A DNA stretch of 14,232 nucleotides from assembly GCA_036520715.1 (NCBI GenBank), contig DATDJF010000010.1, forward strand, positions 1-14,232, in the 5' to 3' direction. Shown one piece after another: positions 1 to 7,416 of this stretch. The stretch is from JAEUPI01 sp036520715 (GTDB lineage: Bacteria > Pseudomonadota > Gammaproteobacteria > Burkholderiales > Burkholderiaceae_C). The number at the start of each line of letters is the position of its first letter. The first letter of the stretch is position 1. Under the pieces are notes generated by a model that was not told the DNA's origin, did no database searches, and saw only the letters and a program-made list of their open reading frames with translations. Position numbers and translations under genes: made by a program.

Positions 1-86
1 TGGGCGATGCCGAGCACCAACGCGGCCTTGCTGAAGCTGCCCAGCTCGGTGACGTGAACGAAGTATTCGAGCTGTCTGAGGTTCAC
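1..86 (-). CDS. LysR-type transcriptional regulator, N-terminal fragment
   Basis: Only the first 28 codons are inside the window; the gene runs off the left edge. Reading from a GTG at 86-84 gives a typical LysR opening: residues 2-10 are NLRQLEYFV and residues 15-24 are ELGSFSKAAL, the start of the winged helix-turn-helix that binds DNA. An ATG three bases upstream of the GTG (91-89) reads into a stop after two codons, so GTG is the likely start. No strong ribosome binding site precedes it. LysR regulators usually control a nearby, often divergent, gene and respond to a small molecule. Here the upstream neighbour is a terminated tRNA gene, so the target must be elsewhere or beyond the window. 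The family call is fairly secure; the regulon cannot be inferred. Confidence 0.8.
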   Translation of the reverse strand, partial: MNLRQLEYFVHVTELGSFSKAALVLGIA

Positions 87-124
87 GGCATGAGGCCCGC
101 TGCGCGGCCAACTGCGCTGCCAAC

Positions 125-158
125 GAAAACGCCATGCTCCGTCAAGCAGCATGGCGTT
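125..158 (-). terminator. Rho-independent terminator of the tRNA-Ser gene
   Basis: A perfect 11-bp inverted repeat (128-138 with 148-158, arms AACGCCATGCT and AGCATGGCGTT) encloses a 9-base loop. On the minus strand the stem is followed by TTCGTT, a short interrupted U-tract. It starts 10 bases beyond the encoded CCA end of the tRNA and lies just before the LysR gene, so it should insulate that gene from tRNA transcription. Confidence 0.85.
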
Positions 159-167
159 GGGGGGTGC

Positions 168-258
168 TGGCGGAGTCGGAGGGATTCGAACCCTCGATGC
201 GCTTTTGGCACATACTCCCTTAGCAGGGGAGCACCTTCGGCCACTCGGTCACGACTCC
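168..258 (-). tRNA. tRNA-Ser, anticodon GCU
   Basis: The minus strand folds as a class II tRNA. The 7-bp acceptor stem pairs GGAGTCG (258-252) with CGACTCC (178-172). The discriminator G is at 171 and the CCA end is encoded at 170-168. The anticodon stem pairs CTCCC with GGGAG around the loop CTGCTAA, putting anticodon GCT at 224-222, which reads AGC and AGU serine codons. The long variable arm expected for serine is present: ATGTGC pairs with GCGCAT, one pair being G-T. The T loop contains GGTTCGAATCC. It lies 37 bases downstream of lysC and probably has its own promoter. Confidence 0.97.
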
Positions 259-270
259 TGGCAGGCGTCG

Positions 271-276
271 ATTCTA
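271..276 (-). promoter_or_regulatory. Probable -10 element for tRNA-Ser
   Basis: The minus strand carries TAGAAT (276-271), a five-of-six match to the sigma70 -10 box. It sits 12 bases before the mature tRNA 5' end, a suitable distance for a start site slightly upstream of it. The -35 region falls in the last codons of lysC and is poor (CTGATC at 17-base spacing), so this is a moderate call. Read-through from lysC is the alternative source of transcript. Confidence 0.45.
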
Positions 277-295
277 GCCCAGCCCGGCCGTCCGA

Positions 296-1570
296 TCAGG
301 CCAGGCCGTCGGGCGCATCGAGGCCGAAGGCCCGGTGCAGCGCGCGCACCGCAAGCTCCATGTACTTCTCGTCGATGACCACCGAGGTCTTGATCTCGCT
401 GGTCGTGATCATCTGGATGTTGATGCCCTCTTCCCACAGCGTGCGGAACATCGTGCTGGCCACGCCGACATGGCTCTTCATGCCGATGCCGACGATCGAC
501 ACCTTGCAGATGCGTGCGTCGCCGCTCACCTCGCCGGCGCCGAGCGCCGGGCCGACCTGGGTCTTGAGCAGGTCCATCGTGCGCGCGTAGTCGTTGCGGT
601 GCACGGTGAACGAGAAGTCGGTCTTGCCGTCGTGGCTGACGTTCTGCACGATGACGTCGACGTCGATGTTGGCATCGGCCACCGCGCTGAGGATCTGATA
701 CGCGATGCCCGGCTTGTCGGGCACACGCATCAGCGTGACCTTGGCCTCGTCGCGGTTGAAGGCGATGCCCGAGACAACGGCTTGTTCCATTTTCAGGTCT
801 TCCTCGAACGTGATCAGCGTGCCCGACGCGGCCTCCTCGGCCAGCGGGATGTCCCACGGCGTGAAGCTGGAGAGCACGCGCAGCGGCACGCGGTACTTGC
901 CGGCGAACTCCACCGATCGGATCTGCAGCACCTTGCTGCCCAGGCTCGCCATCTCGAGCATCTCTTCGAAGCTCACGGTGGTGAGGCGCCGCGCCTCGGG
1001 CACGATGCGCGGGTCGGTGGTGTAGACGCCGTCGACGTCGGTGTAGATCAGGCACTCGGTGGCCTTCATCGCCGCCGCCACGGCCACCGCCGAGGTGTCA
1101 GAGCCGCCGCGCCCGAGCGTGGTGATGTGTCCGTCGCCGTCGATGCCCTGAAAGCCCGTGATGATCACCACCTTGCCGGCGGCGAGGTCGGCGCGCACCT
1201 TGACATCGTCGATGCGTTCGATGCGCGCCTTGGTGAACGCGCTGTCGGTCTGGATCGGCACCTGCCAGCCCGTGTAGCTCACCGCCTGCATGCCTTCGGC
1301 CTGCAGCGCCAGCGACAGCAGGCCCACCGACACCTGCTCGCCGGTGGCCGCGATCATGTCGAGTTCGCGCATGCTCTGCGCGGTCTCCTTGGCCGGCGCC
1401 ACTTCCTTGGCCAGACCGAGCAGCCGATTGGTCTCGCCGCTCATCGCCGACGGCACCACCACCAGTTGATGGCCGGCGTGCACCCATTTGGCCACGCGCT
1501 TGGCCACGTTGCGAATGCGCTCGGTCGAGCCCATCGAGGTGCCGCCGTACTTGTGGACGATCAATGCCAT
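296..1570 (-). CDS. lysC: Aspartokinase
   Basis: This 424-residue protein phosphorylates aspartate, the first step towards lysine, threonine, methionine and diaminopimelate. The amino-acid kinase domain covers about residues 2-240: KYGGTS at 7-12, ATGEQ at 75-79 and GRGGSDTSA at 153-161 are the nucleotide and aspartate binding motifs. Two ACT domains follow, about 265-335 and 350-415, the usual site of feedback inhibition by lysine and/or threonine. Length and layout match the monofunctional class typified by Corynebacterium and Pseudomonas LysC, with no homoserine dehydrogenase fusion. The ATG at 1570-1568 directly precedes ALIVHKYGG; no convincing ribosome binding site is visible there. In contrast, Met261 (codon 790-788) is preceded by GAGGAAG and could start a separate ACT-only subunit. 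It follows tilS by 84 bases. Confidence 0.96.
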   Translation of the reverse strand: MALIVHKYGGTSMGSTERIRNVAKRVAKWVHAGHQLVVVPSAMSGETNRLLGLAKEVAPAKETAQSMRELDMIAATGEQVSVGLLSLALQAEGMQAVSYTGWQVPIQTDSAFTKARIERIDDVKVRADLAAGKVVIITGFQGIDGDGHITTLGRGGSDTSAVAVAAAMKATECLIYTDVDGVYTTDPRIVPEARRLTTVSFEEMLEMASLGSKVLQIRSVEFAGKYRVPLRVLSSFTPWDIPLAEEAASGTLITFEEDLKMEQAVVSGIAFNRDEAKVTLMRVPDKPGIAYQILSAVADANIDVDVIVQNVSHDGKTDFSFTVHRNDYARTMDLLKTQVGPALGAGEVSGDARICKVSIVGIGMKSHVGVASTMFRTLWEEGINIQMITTSEIKTSVVIDEKYMELAVRALHRAFGLDAPDGLA

Positions 1571-1644
1571 GGTGGTGGATCACGAGCGGTGCCGTGCGAT
1601 CGGCCGCGCGGCGCTCCCGGCGCAGGTGCCGGGGGTAACGAAGA

Positions 1645-1666
1645 GCCGGCGATTTTAGCCGCCGGC
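1645..1666 (-). repeat. Inverted repeat across the tilS stop codon
   Basis: A 7-bp perfect inverted repeat (1645-1651 with 1660-1666, arms GCCGGCG and CGCCGGC) has an 8-base loop that contains the tilS TAA. On the minus strand the stem is followed by TCTTCGTT, not a proper U-run. It may be a weak terminator or RNA-stabilising hairpin between tilS and lysC. Chance pairing is possible at this GC content. Confidence 0.3.
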
Positions 1667-3046
1667 GTCTGCGCGCCCGCCGCGGCGCGCGGGCGGCGCA
1701 GGGCACCAGCGCAGCGCCACGGTCGATCGGCGGCCCGCCGACGGCAGGCACACGCGCGCGTCGAGCCCGAGGCCGGGCACGAACACCAGCTGCGAGCCCG
1801 CGTACACCAGCGGGCCATCGCGCTGCGACGGCGGGATTCCGGCGGCCTGGTATTGCTTCTTCAGGCTGCGTGGCGTGCTGCGCGGCGCGGCCTGCCATTG
1901 CTCACCGCCACAACGCACCAGCAGCCGGCACACCTTCAACAACTGCGGCGGCACGCCACCGCTGCCGACCCGCGTGACCTCGATGGCACCTTGCCAGTGC
2001 GGCACTTCATGCACGCCGGGCTGCGACAGGTCGATCGACTCCGGCGCAGGCGCGTCGCCGTGGTGGCGCGTCGCGCGCTTTGCCGTCAGAGCCAGGTGGC
2101 CGCGGTAGAGCGCCAGTTCGATCGCCGCGTCGACCGGCCAGCGCGCATGGCTGGCATCGGGCAGTTGCGTCAACAGGCGCTCGAGCAGCGTTTCCGGCGC
2201 GCCGCGCCCAAGACCCGCGTGAAGCCAGGCGCGCAGCGTGTTGGCCCGGCGCGCCGCGCTCAGCGCGCGCCAGCGCGACGCGTCGAGCCGCCCGGCGGCA
2301 TCGACCACCCCGGCCAGGTCGTGCACCGCCACCTCATCGAGCAACGCCTGCGCTTCGCCGGCGCGGTGGGCCACCGCGGCGAGTGCGACCTCGGCATCGC
2401 CGAAGGCCCGCGTCAGTGGAGCCCACACCTGCTCACGCAAGCGGCTGCGCGCAAACCTCGCATCGGCATTGGAGGCGTCGTCGACGAAGCGCAACCGGTG
2501 CGCGCGCAGGTACGACTCGATGGCCTCGCGCGGCGTGTCGAGCCAGGGGCGCAGCCACCACACGCCCTCGCGCTGCACGGCGCGCGGCATGGCAGCCAGC
2601 CCGGCGGGCCCGCCGCCGCGCAGCGCCTGCAGCAGCACCGTCTCGGCCTGGTCGCGCCGGTGGTGAGCCAGCAAGACGGTGTCGAGCCCTTCGGCGCGCG
2701 CCATGCGCGCGAGCCCGGCGCGGCGCTCGCGCCGCGCCCACGCTTCGACGCTCTCGCCGCGGGCTGGCTTGCCTGACAATCGAGTGGACACCAGGCGCAC
2801 CGGCAAGCCGGCTTTGCGCCAGCGGGCGACCTGCTTGCCGGCAGACTCGAGCCAGGCGTCGGCCTCGGGCATCAGGCCGTGGTGCACGTGCAGCGCCACC
2901 ACCTCGATGCCGAGCGCCTGGGCGGCACGCGCGGTGGCGTGCAGCAGCGCGGTGGAGTCGCGGCCGGCGCTGTAGGCCACCGCCACGCGCGCCGCACCAC
3001 CGGCTCCGTGCGCCGCAGTGGCGCCCGTGTCCGCCCGGCGCGTCAC
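1655..3046 (-). CDS. tilS: tRNA(Ile)-lysidine synthase
   Basis: TilS is a cytoplasmic ATP-dependent enzyme that attaches lysine to C34 of the CAU-anticodon isoleucine tRNA, switching its decoding from AUG to AUA. The N-type ATP pyrophosphatase P-loop is SAGRDS at 26-31. It is followed by HVHHGL at 53-58, the conserved LLAHHRRDQAETVLLQ at 125-140 with RGGGPAGL at 143-150, and DASNADARFARSRLR at 190-204. A substrate-binding and C-terminal TilS region follows. At 463 residues it is in the normal range. The P-loop has Ala where most relatives have the first Gly of SGGxDS. The start is a GTG (3046-3044), 13 bases after the accA stop. The best purine-rich sequence, AAGGAG at 3071-3066, is about 19 bases away, so the exact start is uncertain. 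It is probably cotranscribed with accA and lysC. Confidence 0.93.
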   Translation of the reverse strand: MTRRADTGATAAHGAGGAARVAVAYSAGRDSTALLHATARAAQALGIEVVALHVHHGLMPEADAWLESAGKQVARWRKAGLPVRLVSTRLSGKPARGESVEAWARRERRAGLARMARAEGLDTVLLAHHRRDQAETVLLQALRGGGPAGLAAMPRAVQREGVWWLRPWLDTPREAIESYLRAHRLRFVDDASNADARFARSRLREQVWAPLTRAFGDAEVALAAVAHRAGEAQALLDEVAVHDLAGVVDAAGRLDASRWRALSAARRANTLRAWLHAGLGRGAPETLLERLLTQLPDASHARWPVDAAIELALYRGHLALTAKRATRHHGDAPAPESIDLSQPGVHEVPHWQGAIEVTRVGSGGVPPQLLKVCRLLVRCGGEQWQAAPRSTPRSLKKQYQAAGIPPSQRDGPLVYAGSQLVFVPGLGLDARVCLPSAGRRSTVALRWCPAPPARRGGRADAGG

Positions 3047-3059
3047 GGCCGTCGAGCGC

Positions 3060-4031
<972 letters not shown>

Positions 4032-4073
4032 CGATGGCGGTTCGGGCTCGTTGGCGCGAGTGTCGCGCGGGGG

Positions 4074-4087
4074 CCGCTTGCAAGCGG
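4074..4087. repeat. 14-bp perfect palindrome upstream of accA
   Basis: CCGCTTGCAAGCGG is a perfect palindrome in the 103-base gap between the glycosylase stop and the accA start, about 43 bases upstream of the accA ATG. A dimeric regulator site is possible. As RNA it could form only a 5-bp stem with a TGCA loop and no U-run, so it is unlikely to be a terminator. I do not recognise the motif. Confidence 0.35.
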
Positions 4088-4134
4088 GCTGGGGCGCCCG
4101 GGGTGGACGGCCGACACAGCGAGCTTCACGGCCT

Positions 4135-4788
4135 TCAATAGTCCACGGGCAGCGGGTCGAGGCTGCGCCAAATGTACCACGTGGCTACCGAACGAAAAGG
4201 GGTCCAGGCCTCGCCGACTTCACGCGCTTCGGCGCGCGAAACAGGCTCGCCGCTGAAGTAGTTGACGCTGATGCCCTTGATCAGGCCGAGGTCGTCGAGC
4301 GGCAGCACATCGGGACGCAGCAGGTGGAAGATCAGGAACATCTCGGCCGTCCAGCGGCCGATGCCGCGGATCGCCACCAGCTCGTCGATGATGGCTTCGT
4401 CTTCCATCACCTGCCACTGCTTGGGGTGGACGCTGCCGTCTTCGAAGTGGCGCGCCAGGTCGGCCAGGTACTCGCACTTGCGTGTCGACAATCCCGCACC
4501 ACGCAGCGCCGCGTGGTCGACCTCGAGCACCGCGCTGGGCAGCACGCGGGTCGACGGCCCGCCGATCGCCTCGACGAACTTGCCCCACACCGACTGCGCG
4601 GCCTTCACCGAGATCTGCTGGCCGACGATCGAGCGCGCCAAGGTGGTGAAGGCATCGCCTCGGCTCTGCAGCCGGGATTCGCCGAACTTGGGAATCAGCT
4701 TGCGCATCACGCGATCGCGCTTGCCCAGGTGGCGGCAGGCATCGTCCCAATACTCGGGTACGGCGAGGGCAACGGCACGCGCGGCCAT
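4135..4788 (-). CDS. DNA-3-methyladenine glycosylase II-like (HhH-GPD) protein
   Basis: A 217-residue base-excision repair glycosylase of the helix-hairpin-helix GPD superfamily, closest in style to AlkA/MAG enzymes that remove alkylated purines. SIVGQQISVKAA at 53-64 is the conserved substrate-pocket region. The hairpin motif is IRGIGRWTAEMFLIF at 140-154. The catalytic aspartate is probably Asp166 in LPLDDLGL, which aligns with Asp238 of E. coli AlkA. There is no C-terminal Cys4 iron-sulphur cluster, which argues against endonuclease III or MutY. It lacks the N-terminal domain of E. coli AlkA (about 282 residues), so it resembles the shorter MAG1/Mag class. The start ATG at 4788 lies 20 bases after the cysS stop, consistent with cotranscription. 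Exact lesion specificity cannot be read from the sequence. Confidence 0.9.
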   Translation of the reverse strand: MAARAVALAVPEYWDDACRHLGKRDRVMRKLIPKFGESRLQSRGDAFTTLARSIVGQQISVKAAQSVWGKFVEAIGGPSTRVLPSAVLEVDHAALRGAGLSTRKCEYLADLARHFEDGSVHPKQWQVMEDEAIIDELVAIRGIGRWTAEMFLIFHLLRPDVLPLDDLGLIKGISVNYFSGEPVSRAEAREVGEAWTPFRSVATWYIWRSLDPLPVDY

Positions 4789-4808
4789 GATGCAGTGCGC
4801 CGGTCGCC

Positions 4809-6182
4809 TCAGGCCCTGACCCAGGTGGTGCCCTGGGCCGAGTCCTTGAGCACGATGCCCTGCGCGAGCAGCTCGTCGCGAATGCGGTCGGCCTGCGCGA
4901 AATCACGCGTTGCCTTCGCCTGCGCACGCGCGGCGATGCGCGACTGAATCGTCGCCTCGTCGAGTGCCACGCCCCCTTGCAGATAAGCACGGGGTTCCTG
5001 CTGCAAGAAGCCGAGCGTCGCGGCGAGGTTCCTGGCCAGCGCGGTCAGCGCGCCGTTGTGCGTGCGGTTGGCCTCGCCGGCCAGCTCGAACAACACGGCC
5101 AGCGCCGCAGGGGTGTTGAAGTCGTCGTTCATCGCGGCGCGGAACGCCGCCGCCTGCGGCAACGCCCAGTCGAGCGCGGCGTCGCTGGGCGGCACCAACT
5201 GCAGCGCCGTGTACAGCCGCGTCAGCGCCGCGCGCGCATCGTCGAGATGGGCGTCGCTGAAGTTGAACGGGCTGCGGTAGTGCGTGCGCAGCATGAAAAA
5301 CCGCAGCGTCTCGCCGTCGTAGCGCGCGAGCACGTCGCGAATGGTGAAGAAGTTGCCGAGCGACTTCGACATCTTCTCGTTGTCGACGTTGAGAAAGCCG
5401 TTGTGCAGCCAGTAGCGCACGAACGGCTTGCCCAATGCGCCCTCGCTCTGCGCGATCTCGTTTTCATGATGCGGGAACTGCAGGTCCATGCCGCCGCCGT
5501 GGATGTCGAACACCTCGCCGAGCAGCGCGCAGCTCATCGCCGAGCACTCGATGTGCCAGCCAGGACGCCCCAGGCCATAGCTGCTCGCAAACTGCGCGTC
5601 CGCCGGTTCGCTGGGTTTGGCTGCCTTCCAGAGCACGAAGTCGAGCGGATCGTCCTTGCCTTCGGACACCGCCACGCGCTCGCCGGCGCGCAACTCGTCG
5701 ATCGACTTGCCCGACAGCTTGCCGTAGCCCGGGAACCTGCGCACCGCGAAATTCACGTCGCCGTCGGCCGCGCGGTAGGCCAGGCCCTTGCTCTCCAGCG
5801 TGCCGATCAGCGACACCATCTGCGGCACGTAGTCGGTGGCGCGCGGCTCGTGCGTCGGCGGCGCCGCGCCGATGGCGCTGAGGTCGGTGCGCATGGCGGC
5901 GATCATCTCGTCGGTGAGTGCGCGGATGGTGATGCCGCGCTCGAGCGCACGCTTGATGATCTTGTCTTCGATGTCGGTGATGTTGCGCACGTACGTGACG
6001 CGGTAGCCGAGCGCCAGCAGCCAGCGGTAGACGACGTCGAACGCCATCATCATGCGCGCATGGCCCATGTGGCACAGGTCGTAGATGGTCATGCCGCACA
6101 CGTACATGCGCACGTGGCCCGGCTCGAGCGGCTCGAAGGGTTCGACGCGGCGCGTCAGTGTGTTGTAGACGTTCAGGCTCAT
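4809..6182 (-). CDS. cysS: Cysteinyl-tRNA synthetase
   Basis: This 457-residue class I synthetase charges tRNA-Cys in the cytoplasm. The HIGH-type motif is HMGH at 38-41 and the KMSKS loop is at 270-274. The four zinc ligands that select cysteine are visible as Cys29, Cys213 (in WHIECSAMSC), His238 and Glu242 (in FPHHENEIAQSEG), with the same spacing as Cys209, His234 and Glu238 in E. coli. The C-terminal DALR-type helical region and a short anticodon-binding tail complete the protein; length is normal. The ATG at 6182-6180 starts the canonical SLNVYNTLTRR. It is the first gene of the minus-strand block and diverges from the TPR gene, with a probable promoter around 6227-6258. Confidence 0.98.
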   Translation of the reverse strand: MSLNVYNTLTRRVEPFEPLEPGHVRMYVCGMTIYDLCHMGHARMMMAFDVVYRWLLALGYRVTYVRNITDIEDKIIKRALERGITIRALTDEMIAAMRTDLSAIGAAPPTHEPRATDYVPQMVSLIGTLESKGLAYRAADGDVNFAVRRFPGYGKLSGKSIDELRAGERVAVSEGKDDPLDFVLWKAAKPSEPADAQFASSYGLGRPGWHIECSAMSCALLGEVFDIHGGGMDLQFPHHENEIAQSEGALGKPFVRYWLHNGFLNVDNEKMSKSLGNFFTIRDVLARYDGETLRFFMLRTHYRSPFNFSDAHLDDARAALTRLYTALQLVPPSDAALDWALPQAAAFRAAMNDDFNTPAALAVLFELAGEANRTHNGALTALARNLAATLGFLQQEPRAYLQGGVALDEATIQSRIAARAQAKATRDFAQADRIRDELLAQGIVLKDSAQGTTWVRA

Positions 6183-6208
6183 GGGCCCCGATCAGCGGAC
6201 GCGCTCGT

Positions 6209-6223
6209 CTCGATACAATCGAG
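6209..6223 (+). promoter_or_regulatory. Probable -10 element with inverted repeat, TPR-ppi-lpxH operon
   Basis: TACAAT at 6214-6219 is a good sigma70 -10 match on the plus strand, 52 bases upstream of the chosen GTG of the TPR gene. It lies inside a 6-bp inverted repeat, CTCGAT-ACA-ATCGAG (6209-6223). I see no convincing -35 box 16-18 bases upstream. The symmetric arms could be an operator, or a coincidence around the promoter. Confidence 0.4.
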
Positions 6224-6226
6224 TCC

Positions 6227-6258
6227 AGTATAGCGGCGCCGCGGTGCTGCAACTGCAA
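6227..6258 (-). promoter_or_regulatory. Candidate cysS promoter
   Basis: On the minus strand TATACT (6232-6227) is a strong -10 match placed 45 bases before the cysS ATG. Two overlapping TTGCAG hexamers (6258-6253 and 6252-6247) lie upstream, but their spacings to the -10 are 20 and 14 bases, neither ideal. The element almost abuts the plus-strand TACAAT, so the divergent promoters would compete for RNA polymerase. Confidence 0.4.
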
Positions 6259-6270
6259 CCAATCGCCCTC

Positions 6271-6792
6271 GTGGAATCCCTTTGGCGCCTCTTCATTGCC
6301 GTTGCGCTTGCGCTGGCCGCGACAGCAGCCGCGGCGCAGGAAGCGCGCGAAATCGACAAGCTGTTTCGCAGCGGCGACACCGCGTTGGCGATGCAGCGCG
6401 TCGACAAGGCGATTGCCGAGAAGCCGCGCGATGCTGCGCTGCGCTTTCAGCGCGCGGTGATGCTCACCGAGTTGCAGCGCACCAACGATGCGATCGACGC
6501 GCTGAACAAGCTGATCGAGGACTTTCCCGACCTGCCCGAGCCGTACAACAACCTCGCGGTGCTGCTGGCGGCCCAGGGGCGCATCGACAGTGCGCGCGGG
6601 CTGCTCGAGACGGCGATTCGCCACGATCCCGACTACGCGGTGGCGCACGAGAACCTCGGCGACGTGTTCATCCGGCTGGCGCAGCGCGAGTTCGAGCGGG
6701 CCGGCGCGGCCGGCCGCTCCGACGAGGCGCTGCAGCGCAAGCTCAAGCTCACCCGCGATCTGGCCGCCGCCAGCCGGCCGGCCAGGCCGTGA
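6271..6792 (+). CDS. Exported tetratricopeptide-repeat protein
   Basis: A 173-residue protein of unknown specific role. From the GTG at 6271 it begins with a classic signal peptide: Arg6, a hydrophobic stretch 7-18 and an Ala-rich end, with likely cleavage after about residue 22. The mature part is about four TPR-like helical pairs (24-54, 55-88, 91-122, 124 onward); PYNNLAVLLAAQGRIDSARGL... at 91-110 fits the TPR consensus best. TPR repeats bind protein partners, so a scaffold or assembly role in the periplasm is likely. Other starts are possible (GTG 6244, ATG 6181). I prefer 6271 because it gives a clean signal peptide, and the ATG at 6181 overlaps the cysS start codon and precedes the probable promoter. 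No good ribosome binding site precedes any of them. ppiA follows after 54 bases, so the protein may be linked to envelope folding. Confidence 0.82.
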   Translation: MESLWRLFIAVALALAATAAAAQEAREIDKLFRSGDTALAMQRVDKAIAEKPRDAALRFQRAVMLTELQRTNDAIDALNKLIEDFPDLPEPYNNLAVLLAAQGRIDSARGLLETAIRHDPDYAVAHENLGDVFIRLAQREFERAGAAGRSDEALQRKLKLTRDLAAASRPARP

Positions 6793-6846
6793 TGGTGGCC
6801 CGGCCCTTTCATCCAACCCGCTGAACGACACGAGGACGACAAGACG

Positions 6847-7416
6847 ATGACGATCCACGCACGATGGCTGCTGGCCCTGCTGCTCGCCGCGCTCGCCAGC
6901 CCTGCCGCACTGGCGCAGAAGGTGAAGCTCGCCACCACCGCAGGCGACATCCTGATCCAGCTCGAAGCCGACAAGGCGCCCAAGACGGTGGCCAACTTCG
7001 TGCAGTACGTGAAGGACGACCACTACGACGGCACCATCTTTCACCGCGTGATCGAGAACTTCATGATCCAGGGCGGTGGCATGAAGCCCGACATGAGCGA
7101 AAAGGCGACACGCGCACCGATCCCGCTGGAAAGCCGCAACGGCCTGACCAACGTGCGCGGCACGGTCGCGATGGCGCGCACGGCGGTCCCCGACTCGGCG
7201 ACCTCGCAGTTTTTCATCAACGTCAAGGACAACGCCTTCCTGGACCAGGCCAATTCGCGCGACGGCAACGGCTACGCCGTCTTCGGCAAGGTGGTCGAGG
7301 GGATGGATGTCGTCGACAAGATCAAGATGGTACCGACAGCGACATCGGGCCCCCATGCCAACGTGCCGGTCACGCCGATCATCATCCGCAAGGCCACTTT
7401 GGAGAGCAGCAAATGA
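6847..7416 (+). CDS. ppiA: Periplasmic peptidyl-prolyl cis-trans isomerase, cyclophilin type
   Basis: A 189-residue cyclophilin that speeds proline isomerisation in exported proteins. A signal peptide (Arg6, hydrophobic LLALLLAALA at 8-17, SPAALA-Q) is probably cut after Ala23. The cyclophilin domain shows FHRVIENFMIQGGG at 65-78 with the catalytic Arg67, MARTAVPDSATSQFFINV at 109-126 and GYAVFGKVVEGMDVVDKI at 142-159. This matches bacterial PpiA in length and motifs. GAGGA at 6832-6836 lies 10 bases before the ATG. The stop codon overlaps the start of ppiB in ATGA, so translation of the two is coupled. The two proteins are clear paralogues differing mainly by the signal peptide. Confidence 0.96.
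   Translation: MTIHARWLLALLLAALASPAALAQKVKLATTAGDILIQLEADKAPKTVANFVQYVKDDHYDGTIFHRVIENFMIQGGGMKPDMSEKATRAPIPLESRNGLTNVRGTVAMARTAVPDSATSQFFINVKDNAFLDQANSRDGNGYAVFGKVVEGMDVVDKIKMVPTATSGPHANVPVTPIIIRKATLESSK

Noticed and set aside
145..158. Short hairpin repeats near the tRNA considered as a CRISPR or mobile-element end
   Set aside because: There is a single inverted repeat followed by a T-rich stretch, fully explained as the tRNA terminator; no arrays or transposase in the window.
335..2776. Very long open frame on the plus strand opposite lysC and tilS
   Set aside because: Its translation is rich in Arg, His, Ala and Asp with no domain pattern, and it lies antisense to two clearly recognised genes. 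Long antisense frames are expected at this GC content and codon bias.
6181..6270. ATG at 6181 as start of the TPR protein
   Set aside because: It overlaps the cysS start codon, lies upstream of the probable -10 box, and would put 30 polar residues before the signal peptide.
5464..7356. Long minus-strand open frame spanning the start of cysS, the TPR gene and ppiA
   Set aside because: It is antisense to genes with signal peptides and catalytic motifs and crosses the divergent promoter region; no recognisable domain.
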